NCBI GenBank assembly: GCA_009801015.1
Contig: VHZZ01001954.1
Span: 50,780-81,190 of the forward strand
DNA length: 30,411 bases
Direction: 5' to 3'
Source: Silene noctiflora
Taxonomy: Eukaryota > Streptophyta > Magnoliopsida > Caryophyllales > Caryophyllaceae
Shown: positions 10,301-18,982 of the stretch, piece by piece
Layout: every line of letters starts with the position of its first letter
How positions within the stretch are numbered: the first letter of the stretch is position 1
The notes under the pieces: model-generated
Database searches by the model: none
Seen by the model: the letters and a program-made list of their open reading frames with translations, nothing else
What the model was told of the DNA's origin: nothing
Made by a program: the position numbers and the translations under genes

Positions 10301-10588
10301 TCCTTCCTTGCGTCATTAGCTGTTTTTCATACGACACCGATGAAATTATTTTGTGATAACCAAGCGGCTTTACATGTTGCTAAAAATCCGGTATTTCACG
10401 ATCGAACTAAGCATATAGAAATAGATTGTCATTTCATTCGACAATATTTGGTGGATAATTCGATCGTCACGTCTCACATTCGAAGTAAGGAGCAAATTGC
10501 CGATCTATTTACAAAAGCGCTCGGAGGTGAGACATTCAACTATCTACAATGCAAGTTGGGACTTGGGTTACCAAGTGCTCCAACTTGA
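7394..10588 (+). CDS. pol: Copia pol: integrase, reverse transcriptase, RNase H
   Basis: This is an open frame of 1064 codons (six contain an N). It starts inside the protease-integrase linker (DVLFVPTLTCNLISVQQL); the first ATG is not a natural start because the family makes a polyprotein. In order come the HHCC zinc region (WHKRLGHPSN to CDPCCRAKQ), the integrase core with D (HxDIWG), D (QSDNGTE) and E (NGRVERKHR), the FLG...KGWKIYD end, RT (KWVYKVKYKVDGTIERYKAR, NNAFLHGDL, and the active-site YVDD at 9632-9643), and RNase H with CDSDYA, STAEGEY and CDNQAA. The end KEQIADLFTKAL is typical. All catalytic acids visible are kept. One N lies in codon TAN (8459-8461), which would be Tyr or a stop. 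Without its own intact gag-protease it could work only through helper proteins; that is inference. Confidence 0.93.
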   Translation: MVALPDGRKIEAREHGEIRLGKNFVLKDVLFVPTLTCNLISVQQLIRENNCIITFHPDYCVMQDRSSRMVIGRGEHQDRVYNFQEAKEESVAKTGLKEDARLWHKRLGHPSNXVLSHFSSLIGGNLALNSSYVCDPCCRAKQTRLSFDXNNKRCGXLFGLIHXDIWGKYRVASLSRAHYFXTIVDDHSRAVWIYLMKEKSEAGELLRVFCHMVKTQFNKSVKIIQSDNGTELLSGPMKYYYEENGIIFRTSNTDTPQQNGRVERKHRHILEKARALRFQANLPIHFWGECAMTAAYLINRTPTPLLEGRTPYELLYNEKPDLRGIRVLGCLCYVHHKDKTRDKFDERGKRCVFLGXPHNKKGWKIYDMRDKKMLVSRDVIFYEHVFPFEKISSTEENNFNHNKHNVDFIDNLVPMDPFETHECFEELANEKLGGDSENRGSAQNEGSHESETPTVDELAAPNAGNSERNGSHDQDDVEGEKLGRGARDKFEPYWKRDYVCKSTKLLNPIANVHSKHESSSKAGTRYPLVNYVVISNCFSNSHGSFMAKVDEVQEPRNYHEAARDKKWREAMRKEIDALESNGTWKVVDLPKGKKPIGCKWVYKVKYKVDGTIERYKARLVAQGLTQIEGVDYHETYAPVAKMTSVRCLLSVAVAKNWLIEQLDVNNAFLHGDLDEDVYMRVPQGFDANGKNKACKLLKSLYGLKQASRNWFAKLTNSLKRYGFIQSLADYSLFTYNRDGVFIGVLVYVDDMIVVSNNNSACVNFKSFLNKAFGIKELGKLEYFLGIEVEHGKQGLFLNQRKYALGIIDEAGMIGAKPAHTPIPQRHELALAKGHVLKDVLKYRRIVGQLVYLTITRPDLVYVVHILSQFVHEPRKEHWDGALRVVRYIKMNPSKGIIINTHNDLQLRGYCDSDYASCPITRRSLSGYYVALGNTPVSWRTKKQVTVSKSTAEGEYRAMAAVTSELVWLRSFLASLAVFHTTPMKLFCDNQAALHVAKNPVFHDRTKHIEIDCHFIRQYLVDNSIVTSHIRSKEQIADLFTKALGGETFNYLQCKLGLGLPSAPT

Positions 10589-10595
10589 GGGGGAG
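10587..10595 (+). promoter_or_regulatory. Polypurine tract of the copia element
   Basis: GAGGGGGAG abuts the TG start of the 3' LTR and overlaps the end of the pol stop codon (TGA at 10586-10588). It primes plus-strand DNA synthesis in this class. Confidence 0.88.
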
Positions 10596-10727
10596 TGAAA
10601 GAATATTATCGATATTCTTGGAATATTCGATAATATGGTATATGTGTAATTAGAGGCATGTAAATATTTGAGGAATAATTTTGTTATGATGTTACCTATT
10701 TTGTAGCATATGTTTCATAGTTTCACA
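10596..10727 (+). repeat. 3' LTR of the copia element, internally deleted (132 bp)
   Basis: It matches the 5' LTR from TGAAAGAATATT through ctattttgtag with a single change (atgctg to atgatg), and again at the end (tttcatagttt-c/t-aca). About 92 bp between are missing, including the TATA-like and ataaaa sequences present in the 5' LTR. The flanking ATATC duplication is intact on the right (10728-10732). Confidence 0.92.
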
Positions 10728-10732
10728 ATATC

Positions 10733-11631
10733 CTTAATAACTGGTGTGACTAGGTATAGTCTTACTCATAGTTTCTACAAAATCCTACTCTATTATTAGC
10801 CTAATAGGAAGGAATGTAGACGTATATATTACACAAATTTCATGTGCAAATTAAACTAGACAACAACTATGGAGAATTTTGTCATGATCATCGCACTTTT
10901 TCCACATTAATACAATTGATTTAACCAAATCCTTTCCAACTAATGCACTAATGGGAGAAGCAACGTAGTTACAAATTTAGCTGTTTAGGCACGTTATGGT
11001 CAAAATGGTACGGTGGATATGTCTTCTTCAATCATCTGAAAATGAAGCCACAAAAAAGGCCACATAAAAACTTAAAATAGAAAGCCTCAAATGTTTGCGA
11101 TTTGTTCAGCTAGCTTAATTAATACGGAGTAATTCCTTTGTCCAAATTATTTATTTTAGGACGGAGAGAGTATGAGACTAAATATTGCATGCATATTAGT
11201 TGTATAGATCGTGTTGTCTTTTTTTTTTTTTTTTTTTTGTTGCATACTTTATCCCTTTTGTTTTTGTGGTTAACAATAATTGATTTGGCAATATCAAAGC
11301 GATCAAGGCACCGTCAGGGGTGTCTAACACCACGGGCAACCACGGGCGGCGGAACCGGGCCTCCGGTTTTGGCCACCAAATTTAAAAGCTTTATTGATGA
11401 AATTCAATACAAACCACGACATATAGTACACTTGTCATTAATATTTGCGGACTCATTTTCTTTTGGTGCACCGAGCCTCCATTTACTTTAAGACGCCTCC
11501 GAACACCGTTTGATTTCATTTCATAATTCTGAGGATGTACTTTTTAAATGTTGTACTATGTTGAAATCACTTTGAAATATAGTACATTTTATAACTTATT
11601 ATGTATGCAGAGAACGCCGTTCAAAATTATA
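10733..11631. other. Intergenic region with small repeat fragments
   Basis: No gene is seen. At about 11125-11175, tacggagtaattcctttg and the nearby aggacggagagagta look like the two ends of a very short CTCC-family relic. A run of about 18 T lies at 11220-11238. A locally GC-rich patch at 11310-11370 (cgggcggcggaaccgggcc) resembles the ends of hAT-like relics, but no matching partner end was found. Confidence 0.4.
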
Positions 11632-11988
11632 CTCCCTTTGTCCCGGTTATTTATTGTCCTTTAGTTAGTTAGTAGGTCTCGTGAGAGACCGTCTCTCACT
11701 AATTTAGTGAGAGACATAATAGGAAAATAGAAAAAGTAGTGGGTCCCTCACCCCATCATGTGAGCGGTCTCTCAATAACGTTATTGAGAGACCGTCTCTC
11801 AGAAGTTTTTGTGTTAGTTTTGGCACAAAGACTAAGGAAAGAGGAAAGAGTCAATTATAAGAGGACAAATGGACTAAATTGAATGTGATCAAATTACTCA
11901 TCAAATGCAATCTTAAAATAAAAAGGACAACAATTGACTGAGACACCCCGAAATGGAAAAGGATAACAAATGACCGAGACGGAGGGAG
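11632..11988. mobile_element. CTCC-family Stowaway-like MITE, copy 1, with nested insertion
   Basis: The left end CTCCCTTTGTCCCGGTTATT and the right end, inverted CTCCCTCCGTCTCGGTCATT, form clear terminal inverted repeats, flanked by TA on both sides (11630-11631, 11989-11990). The interior shares the words ggcacaaagac, catcaaatgcaatcttaaaat and ggacaacaattgactgagac with the copies at 12526 and 29128. A second element of about 139 bp (11674-11812) interrupts the left part. Assignment to the Stowaway type rests on the TA duplication and CTCCCTCCGTCC start. Confidence 0.82.
11674..11812. mobile_element. Nested palindromic MITE (GAGAGACCGTCTCTC family)
   Basis: A block built of overlapping palindromes, gtgagagaccgtctctcac and gtctctcactaa/ttagtgagagac on the left, ggtctctcaataacg/cgttattgagagacc and gagagaccgtctctc on the right, sits inside the CTCC-family MITE. 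A GTTAGT hexamer flanks it on both sides (11668-11673, 11813-11818) and is the likely target duplication. The superfamily is unclear; the duplication is too short for hAT or Mutator. Confidence 0.65.
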
Positions 11989-11996
11989 TAATTTTC

Positions 11997-12525
11997 ATGT
12001 TCATGAACTTGAAATGTGTTGTTTCGTCGCACAATTAAATGACCACATATATGGTTATCTTAACTTTTGGTAGAAGCTCACTTAGTGCATGACAATGAAG
12101 GAGAGGGGAGATTTGAACCTGAGACTTACTGTCCACAATATCTCCGTCCTAATCATTAGACTAAAACATCTTCGGTATAGATAAAAGTGCTATGTGATGT
12201 AACTTGGATTAATTGTATTGTTACGCCTTAATGAATGAGGTCATGTGGTAATTAACCAATCCCGGATACAAAGGAAGTGAATAATTGGAGCTATTATATT
12301 TGGTAAACGACCACACGCTCCATGTCTTACAAACTTGTATCAATATGCCATCAACTCTCAATTATAGTTCAAAATTATTGAACTTGCGTGAGTTATGGGT
12401 TAATTCAATGTGCATTTTACCTAACACATCCTCATTATATGGTACATTTCTTTATTTTCATCTTTAGATATTTATGTCCATGGTACAATTATGTTGGTGT
12501 CATGACTATACCTTGATGCTAATTA
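11997..12525. other. Intergenic spacer holding a SINE candidate
   Basis: Apart from the tRNA-like block at 12065-12180 on the minus strand, nothing gene-like is seen. The open frame at 12285-12467 has no protein character. Confidence 0.45.
12065..12180 (-). mobile_element. tRNA-derived SINE or pseudo-tRNA fragment
   Basis: On the minus strand, TAGTCTAATGATTAGGACG (12163-12145) resembles a Pol III A box, and GGTTCAAATCTCC (12119-12107) fits the B box consensus GGTTCGANNCC with one change. The boxes are about 25 bases apart. A complete tRNA cloverleaf with acceptor stem is not seen, so a functional tRNA is unlikely. The 3' side is pyrimidine-rich (ctcccctctcc). No target duplication was found by eye, so the ends are approximate. 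Confidence 0.5.
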
Positions 12526-12729
12526 CTCCATGCGTCCCGGTTAATTGTTGTTCTTTGATTTTAGCACCAATATCAAAAAAAAAGGAGGAGGTCAATTACT
12601 AACAAGTGCAACAAATTGTGTGTGAATAATCAAATTGCTCATCTTGTTCATTCTTAAAATAGAAAGGACAGCAATTGACTAAGACACCACAAAATGAAAT
12701 AAGACCACAAATGACCGGGACAGAGGAAG
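12526..12729. mobile_element. CTCC-family Stowaway-like MITE, copy 2
   Basis: This is a 204-bp element. The left end CTCCATGCGTCCCGGTTAATTG and the inverted right end CTTCCTCTGTCCCGGTCATTTG pair with each other, and TA flanks both sides (12524-12525, 12730-12731). Internal words (caattactaac, aaattgctcatcttg, ttcttaaaatagaaaggac, caattgactaagacacc) match copy 1 in the same orientation. Confidence 0.82.
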
Positions 12730-12731
12730 TA

Positions 12732-13161
12732 AAAAACAAATAACTAACAAAAATTTCGGGTCAACCTTTCTAAAAAAGACTTGGGGTATTGAACAAGACA
12801 CGATATGAGCGAATAGTCGAAGAATTCACACGCAGGTAGACTTGATAAACGGGTCAATTAAATTGGGTTCGGGTCAGGTTAATTTCGGATTTGCTGGCTG
12901 ATATTCTGGTGTTAGCATCGTTATTGGCTTTGATTTTGCACAACACTTAAGTAAGTGTTTGAAGAATAGCATTGTCTACACTTGTCGGTCGCACCATCTC
13001 CAACACAAGTTAAGAAAAAGGTTAGCACCTAACAAAGAGCATGCACTAAGAGGCTATCAACTTAGGTCCTTAATAAAATACCCAACTCTCATTCATACTA
13101 AGGGTCAAATTCAGTATAAAGGTTGGGTCAAGGTTACTCGAGTGTGCGTCGTGAGCGTTAT
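12732..13161. other. Internal part of a reverse-oriented LTR element remnant
   Basis: This stretch lies just downstream (minus strand) of the primer binding site at 13162-13173, so it should be the start of the internal region of a minus-strand LTR retroelement. No gag-like frame is recognised; the ORF at 12959-13168 shows no domain. The gggtcaattaaattgggttcgggtcaggtt-like text around 12850 is a low-complexity GGGTC motif seen in several places in this window. Confidence 0.35.
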
Positions 13162-13173
13162 GCTCTGATACCA
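13162..13173 (-). promoter_or_regulatory. Primer binding site of a minus-strand LTR retroelement remnant
   Basis: GCTCTGATACCA is the exact reverse complement of TGGTATCAGAGC, the standard plant LTR-element PBS matching initiator Met-tRNA. On the plus strand it is followed at once by TGAGAACCCC (from 13174), as expected for an LTR ending in CA on the minus strand. No partner LTR or coding domain was recognised, so the element is truncated, diverged or a long LTR whose far end is unclear. Confidence 0.65.
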
Positions 13174-15290
13174 TGAGAACCCCACGATTATACATAAATA
13201 ATTAAATATAAACACACAACATGCAGCGGAAATAAGTACTTTATAAAACTTTTTGGTAAAAATCATGAGACTCACTAAAACATTTATAGGAAAGATGGAA
13301 GTAGCTTTGTAATGGCAACGATTAATTATAAAATGTCCACAAGTAGAAAATCGCAATATAAGTGTATCAAATATAAACAAGAGAAATCAAATCTCTAAAG
13401 TAATAAGTTCGTCTCAAAACGACAAGCTAAGCTACATCGTGAAGTTCTATCGTTGTCATGACAATGCCAGATAGATAGCTCACTCGTAATCCCCAAAAGA
13501 AACACGGAATTCAACTTATACATTCATGAAACATGAACGTCACATGCAGGCAGTGGGAGCAACTCAGGTGTCCTCTCAACCGTATTACACAATGATAATG
13601 CAAACATGTCAATGCATACATTATCAAATGAGACTAAACAAGTTAAAGGAAATGGCATTTAGACAAAACTAGACAATTAAGACAACAAGCATCCAACGGT
13701 CCAAAACGATACAAAGGCAAGCAAGCAAAGGTGACTCATGAGCACGAACGACATCATGGCTAAACAACAACATTGAATCATTAAAATATGCGACTCAACC
13801 AATATGACTCGATGACAACCCTCCCGATGAGACTACGACAATATTAAGTCCTCAATCTGAACCTGGTGCACCAAACTCACGTGACAAACCATACCGTATG
13901 ACATTTCACTTTTGAGACTTGAAACACGACCCACATACACATTCATGGCCAACAGTCGAGTAGTCTCAATTTAGAAACATGGCCCACACAACCATGGCTA
14001 ACGTTCCAAAAAGAGACGGATATGCAAGTCTAAGCAAGTATAGAATAAGCAAATAGACACAACAATGCAAGCACAAGACGACCGGTTCGGAGAACGCAAG
14101 CATCCAACTCCGGTCCAACAAATTTTTCATACTTACACAACTCAATCGAAGACTCAAGCAATGAAGCTCAAAATGCAATGGTGTCGACATACAACATGTT
14201 CAACAAATTAACAACGCATCGGACATAATGATTAATTATAAGCATGAGCATGACATAAAACATGTGATATAATGGAAGTATACAAAATGAGGAATCATAT
14301 TTAACAAAAATATGAAGTAATATATGCAAAGCAAGAATAAAGCGTTGCAAACAAACCCGACCACAACAGAGCTCGACCAAGAGTGGTCAAACTCGGTCGA
14401 GTAAGGCTGCCTCAACCGGGTAGTGTTGAGCTCAACCGAGCTTGTACATGCAGGGGCTAAGGATGTTGCTGTCATCCATGGCTCGATCGAGGAGGGGTGT
14501 GCTCGGTCGAGCCTTGGTCGACTCGGCCGAGTGACTTCTACCTCGGCCGAGCTAGTGTAGTTTGATGTGGATTTTAAAATACCTCGCAAGTGCATGAGTA
14601 TTGTTGCATTAGTTGAGGGTCGATCCACAAGGAGCAGTGAATACTAGTCGATTTTAATTATAGTGTTTAGCTAAACGATAAACGTTGAAGTTGCTTTTTA
14701 TCTAATAAACTAAGCTAACTAATATGAAATGCAAATTAAACTAAATGAAAGCAAATGAAATGATGAGCTTTTAATTCCAGGATTAATAGGATCCGATCAA
14801 GTCTTTAGTCATGGTTATAATGGCAACTAGTCTATTAACAAGTAGTGAACTATGGGTTCAAGTGGAACAATACTAGCTAGTCTAACTACCTAACCCGGTC
14901 GTTTAAGGTCCCACTTCCATGAATAACCTCAACCGAGTCCAAGACATTTAAAATCAACTTTTAAGTCCCAACTAATGTCTTGCCCACTCCCATGGAAATT
15001 CCCTAACTAAATGGTAGAGCCTCTTTAGATAGGTCTCTCTCCCATGAATAACCCACCTAGAGGAGATTCTCAATCAGCTCCCTGACATTCCCACATCTCC
15101 AAAGTACCTTAACCTAAGGGACAACCTTACTCCTTAACTTCTTATTTTTCTTATCCAAAATTCGAATTGATTGTACCTCGAAACAAGCTTGACTCTAGCA
15201 CGGGAACCTCCGGTTGCAAACACATGACTTGGATCACTCACATACTTCTGAAGTCTAGACTAGCATGTATACACACTAGGGTTGGTCAAA
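13174..15290 (-). mobile_element. Probable LTR and neighbouring remnant of a minus-strand LTR retroelement
   Basis: The region starts at the predicted LTR edge next to the PBS. Between about 14360 and 14560 it has repeated CTCGGTCGAG/CTCGGCCGAG words. From about 14580 it contains acctcgcaagtgcatgagta and gggtcgatccacaagga, text of the kind often found in plant LTR elements. No reverse transcriptase or integrase motif is seen in any frame, and the ORFs at 13111-13380, 13966-14190 and 14236-14628 have no recognisable domain. The far end is arbitrary. Confidence 0.35.
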
Positions 15291-15291
15291 C

Positions 15292-15539
15292 CTCAGGGGC
15301 TACCCGGATCCGGCCCCCCTCTTCCACTTTTTACCCATCCCGCTTAACCCATGTGCAGCCCAACCCGACCCGCCATATTTAAGGGTCAGACCGGGCCGAG
15401 AAAATTAAACGCGACCCGCCCTTTAACCGTACCCTGGACCTGTTCCGGGTTCACCTACACCAGGCCCGGCACGATCCGCCCCATATCCCAAACCGATTCT
15501 GGTTCAACCTAGCCAAGCCCGGCCCGAACGTTTGACCAA
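15292..15539. mobile_element. Possible hAT-like relic with TTGGTCAAAC inverted ends
   Basis: TTGGTCAAAC (15292-15301) and GTTTGACCAA (15530-15539) are perfect 10-bp inverted repeats bounding a 248-bp block that is GC-richer than its surroundings and full of CCCGACCCG and GGCCCGGC words. Such composition is common in plant hAT-type non-autonomous elements. No 8-bp target duplication could be found, so the class is tentative. The block ends about 130 bases before the bL35c start codon and may overlap its promoter. Confidence 0.4.
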
Positions 15540-15669
15540 TGATCACTCACCACGTAGCAACAATATCATCTTAACATCATATCCTCACACTACTTGACTA
15601 TTTTATCTTCAAAATCGACACCTACAACTCTTCTTCCCATCCAAAAGCTGATACTTGAGGGTCATAGAA

Positions 15670-18600
15670 ATGGCGATGTCATCAGTGTTATCATTCAATT
15701 CAACACTACTAAGGCCTAAAACACTCTCGCCTTCCACACCTCGTAGTATTTCATCCCATGGCACTTCTCTTACGCATTTCAACAAACATCTTATGAGCAC
15801 TATTGGTCTCAGCTCTTCCTTCAGCATTTCTACTTCTTTTTTGCAACCGATTATTTTTCGCAAGAGAACCTCAAACCTTAATTCCAGTTCTTCATCATCT
15901 TCCCCTTCGAAATTCACTGTTTTTGCTGCTAAAGGGTATAAGATGAAGACCCATAAGGTTATTTCTTTCTCATTATGTGTAATGATGTTGTAATTATGAT
16001 TTAGGGTTGAAATGAACTAATGGGTTTGTGAGAATGTGATTTTATTTGGAATAATTTTGTGGGTTTTGGATTACTATGGTTTTCTTGTGTTCAATTGGGC
16101 GACTGTCAAATTATGTTACTCAGACTCGTTTAGAAGTAGCCGACACGAGCGCGTGTCATGGCTTACTATGAGGTGTCCAACTGTCATACCAATGGCCTCT
16201 GAGTGTCGAGTGTTGGACACGAGAATGTGAGGGAATCAGAAGAGTCGAAGTAACAGAACTAACAAATACTTGTGTAAAACCGTCTTAGATTATTTCTGTA
16301 TTTGTGTTAAAACCATATGTAATTGACAAAGTTATCCCTAAAACGCACATTTTAGTAACTCTATAGGTTATATTATGGGTAGGAATGCAATGTAAAACGG
16401 TTTTACACAAGACTAGGTATTCGGTTATTGTTAATTGGATATACAAGTGAGACTATTTTGCTGATTTTGAAAGTATTCTTTTGAGATGAGAAGCAATTTT
16501 CTTGGGGGTTGATTAACTTGGGTCATTGGGTTAATGGTAATTTTGGTTAACTGTTGGTAAATTTGTGTTCTTGCAGGCCTCAGCAAAGAGATTTAGGGTG
16601 ACTGGGAAAGGGAAGATTGTGAGAAGAAGAGCTGGAAAGCAGCATCTTCTTGCAAAGAAGAACACCAAGCGAAAATTACGCCTTTCTAAAATGGTATGCG
16701 TCGTAATGCTTAACTTTTCTTGCTAAGTGCCTAAGATATTGTTAGTTTTGTTACTCCCTCCATCCCGATCATTTGTTTACCTTTGATTAAAATGATTGGA
16801 ACGAAGGGAGTATGATCTTGCATCAATGCAAGAGAGTAAGAGACTTTTGGACACCATATTCATATCAGCTTGCAGTGTCATAGCATCAACTGGCTGTTTA
16901 GCAAATGCAAGTTGTTTCTCTCCGAAAATTTGGACCTCTGAAAATTTGGACCTCTTTCGTGTTCTTTTGTTTAATATAGTTTTCATCTCTCTGCTTAATC
17001 TAGGAATTTCTGTCATTGGGTGTTCATAACTTCGTATTATGTTGATGTCTAGAATTCTAGTCTAACTGTTCTTTCGGCATCCAGTTTAGCTGTACATTCT
17101 GATCATAGTTCAGCTGATATTGCACTCAAGTTGCATTTTGCACATTTGTATGCCATTACTTATGCCTTTCTCACTTGGAAGGACTATCTGCATTAATGAG
17201 GCTGCGCACCCATTCTTTTGTTTTGGAAAACGATGAAATAGAAACAAATGCCTCTTTATGCTTCTATACAACAGTCAACAGAGTAGCAAAGGGTTGATGC
17301 ATTTCACGACACATTTATCCTTGATGGTCACTCGGAAACTACATCTATGATTTTTACGTGGATTAGATTGCATAAATTGGGCCTCTCGTATTCCGTCACA
17401 TCTGGAGCCATTGAGGCACTAGGGTAATGTTGTAAAACAGATGGAAAGACAGGAGTGTCCTGTTTGTTGACATGAATGCAAGATTGTATTCTAGATGGCT
17501 AGTCTTTGGAAGATGGGAAGTAATTTCTTGAGATTGCGCCCTAGTAAAGTCCTTGTAGCATTTTCTATGGACAGGGAGTAAAGGCTTGAGCTAGTATTAT
17601 GCAAGAGCTAGCATATTAAGTATATGTAGTCTATGACACATTGACAGTAGTGAGACTTGACTCTTGAGAGTGTTTGAATAATACATCTCAAAGCTTTTTT
17701 TGGATTTAAGTGTGGAAATATATCCTGTAACGAAGAGGATATGAATATGATGAGGTCATTATGGATTTGATTATCTGGTAATCAGGTAAAATTCCCTTTA
17801 AATATGATATGCAATTATGCACTAAGGGCTTTTTATACAAAAGTTTGCTCCTTTTGAGATAAGTTTGATGCCTAATTCGAGAACTCTGTAAGGAGTAAGG
17901 GGTACCACTTCTGTTTTTGCTATTCGAACGTGAGGACTGTAAAAATCCGGGCTGGAAGTAGTAAAACACCCTAGCCAGAGAGGCTGGAAGTAGTCACCTA
18001 TGGCAACTTTCCAGGCTGTGCATTGAACCCACACTTCACTACTGGAGTTTTAGCACATGGGCAACTAGAAAAGAAAGTTCACTTTGTTCGTATGGGTAGT
18101 ACTATCAGTCACTTTATGCACTCATCTGAGCTTCTCAAAACTGGGGTATTACAAGGTCGACAAGTTTGAGACTTTGTATTAAGGTCCTACCTACCTTGAT
18201 ATATCACATCCAAGCAAGCAGTATTGCTGCTATTTTCCCGTCGATTTCTTCTATCTAAATCTTATACGGAGTAGCTTGGTAGGAAAGGAAGGCAAACAAT
18301 TTTCTTTGTTTGGTTACTAAGTTGGGTGGGAGGAAAATATGTAATATGGAGGGAAACCGCTTATAATCTTTGTTATTATGCATCATCTAACATCTTTCTC
18401 CACTTTGCCTCCTTTTTTATTTTCGTTGGAGAAGTGTCATAATAGTAAATGTTGGGTACGTATTTGCAATTGTAATCTTGTATCCTTAAGTATTCTGTCA
18501 ATAGTATGACCTCGAAAATGAAGGCCTAAAGCTACATTGATCATGGTAGTCCTTTTATGTGCCTTGGTTGATTTTGACTGTTTTTGTCCTACGATTTTAT

Positions 18601-18681
18601 AAATAGGTCCAAGTCAACCGGAGTGATTACGACAATGTTGTTGGGGCTTTGCCGTACCTGAAAGTGAACCGGAATGTATAA
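15670..18681 (+). CDS. RPL35: Plastid ribosomal protein bL35c (50S subunit), nuclear-encoded, three exons
   Basis: Exons are 15670-15957, 16577-16693 and 18607-18681, all in phase 0 with GT-AG introns, giving 159 aa. Residues 1 to about 85 are Ser/Thr-rich and nearly free of acids, a typical chloroplast transit peptide. The mature part begins near [11 protein letters not shown] and continues [25 protein letters not shown] and [12 protein letters not shown], the bL35 signature, ending [17 protein letters not shown]. bL35 binds 23S rRNA in the large subunit of bacterial-type ribosomes, here in the chloroplast stroma. The ATG at 15670 was chosen over the in-frame one at 15655 because MAMSS is a usual transit-peptide start; this is uncertain by five residues. 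Intron 1 holds a TIR element (16269-16411), and the 1.9-kb intron 2 holds a 57-bp MITE. Confidence 0.96.
16269..16411. mobile_element. Small TIR element (CTTGTGTAAAACCGTCTTA family), copy A
   Basis: CTTGTGTAAAACCGTCTTA at the left faces AACGGTTTTACACAAG at the right, giving about 15 bp of inverted repeat over a 143-bp element in intron 1 of the bL35c gene. A second member of the family is at 29447-29543. Target duplications are not clear. Confidence 0.7.
16754..16810. mobile_element. Minimal 57-bp CTCC-family MITE in bL35c intron 2
   Basis: CTCCCTCCATCCCGATCATT and the inverted right end CTCCCTTCGTTCCAATCATT face each other almost without an interior, with TA on both sides (16752-16753, 16811-16812). 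It is little more than two terminal repeats, probably a deletion derivative of the longer copies. Confidence 0.75.
16813..18606 (+). other. Remainder of bL35c intron 2
   Basis: About 1.8 kb of AT-rich intron follows the micro-MITE. The open frames here (17706-17969, 17822-18034, both minus) are short and lack protein character. A ctggaagtagt word occurs twice between 17950 and 17995. Nothing else was recognised. Confidence 0.5.
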
Positions 18682-18982
18682 AACAGGAGCTACAACTCAG
18701 GTTGAATCATGTACACCTTGTAATTCTCTCTCTTTTGTAACTAGCTCTCGAGTTATATTCCGTATTCAAAAGCTAGCAAGTTTGTTTTAATTCTAGCTAA
18801 TTATCTGCAATCAAAATTTGTCATGTTCATTTCCTTGTATAACTTTAGATTACTGTTGCCCTGTTGGAGCTAAATGATCATTCTTTTGAGTTGATTTTAC
18901 AGCGTTCTCCCTCGAATGCATCAGGTTTTTTTGCGTTAGTTTTTGACTCATATAGCTTTCTTTTCAAAGAAATACTGTATTG

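Larger units (their letters stand above)
5891..10727 (+). mobile_element. Complete Ty1/copia LTR retrotransposon
   Basis: The element is 4837 bp, flanked by a perfect 5-bp ATATC duplication. The order is 5' LTR, PBS, gag, protease, integrase, reverse transcriptase, RNase H, PPT, 3' LTR. Integrase before RT defines Ty1/copia. The LTRs agree at all but about two positions over the roughly 130 bases they share, which points to a recent insertion, but the 3' LTR lacks about 92 bp. The gag-protease part carries frameshifts and altered key residues, while the later pol ORF is open for 1064 codons. Six isolated N bases fall between 7732 and 8461. The element lies in the transcriptional plus direction, 1 kb upstream of the WRI-like gene and divergent from it. 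Confidence 0.96.

Noticed and set aside
11310-11370. GC-rich patch as the end of a hAT element
   Set aside because: No inverted partner end or 8-bp duplication was found nearby.
12107-12163. Functional tRNA gene on the minus strand
   Set aside because: A and B boxes are present, but no acceptor stem or anticodon arm can be drawn; treated as a SINE candidate.
14236-14628. Minus-strand 130-codon frame rich in Ser, Thr and Arg
   Set aside because: It reads through CTCGGTCGAG repeats in a probable LTR; the protein character comes from the repeat.
15609-15917. Minus-strand 102-codon frame rich in Glu and Leu
   Set aside because: It is antisense to the Ser-rich transit peptide of bL35c; reverse reading of Ser/Phe codons produces Glu/Lys-rich text.
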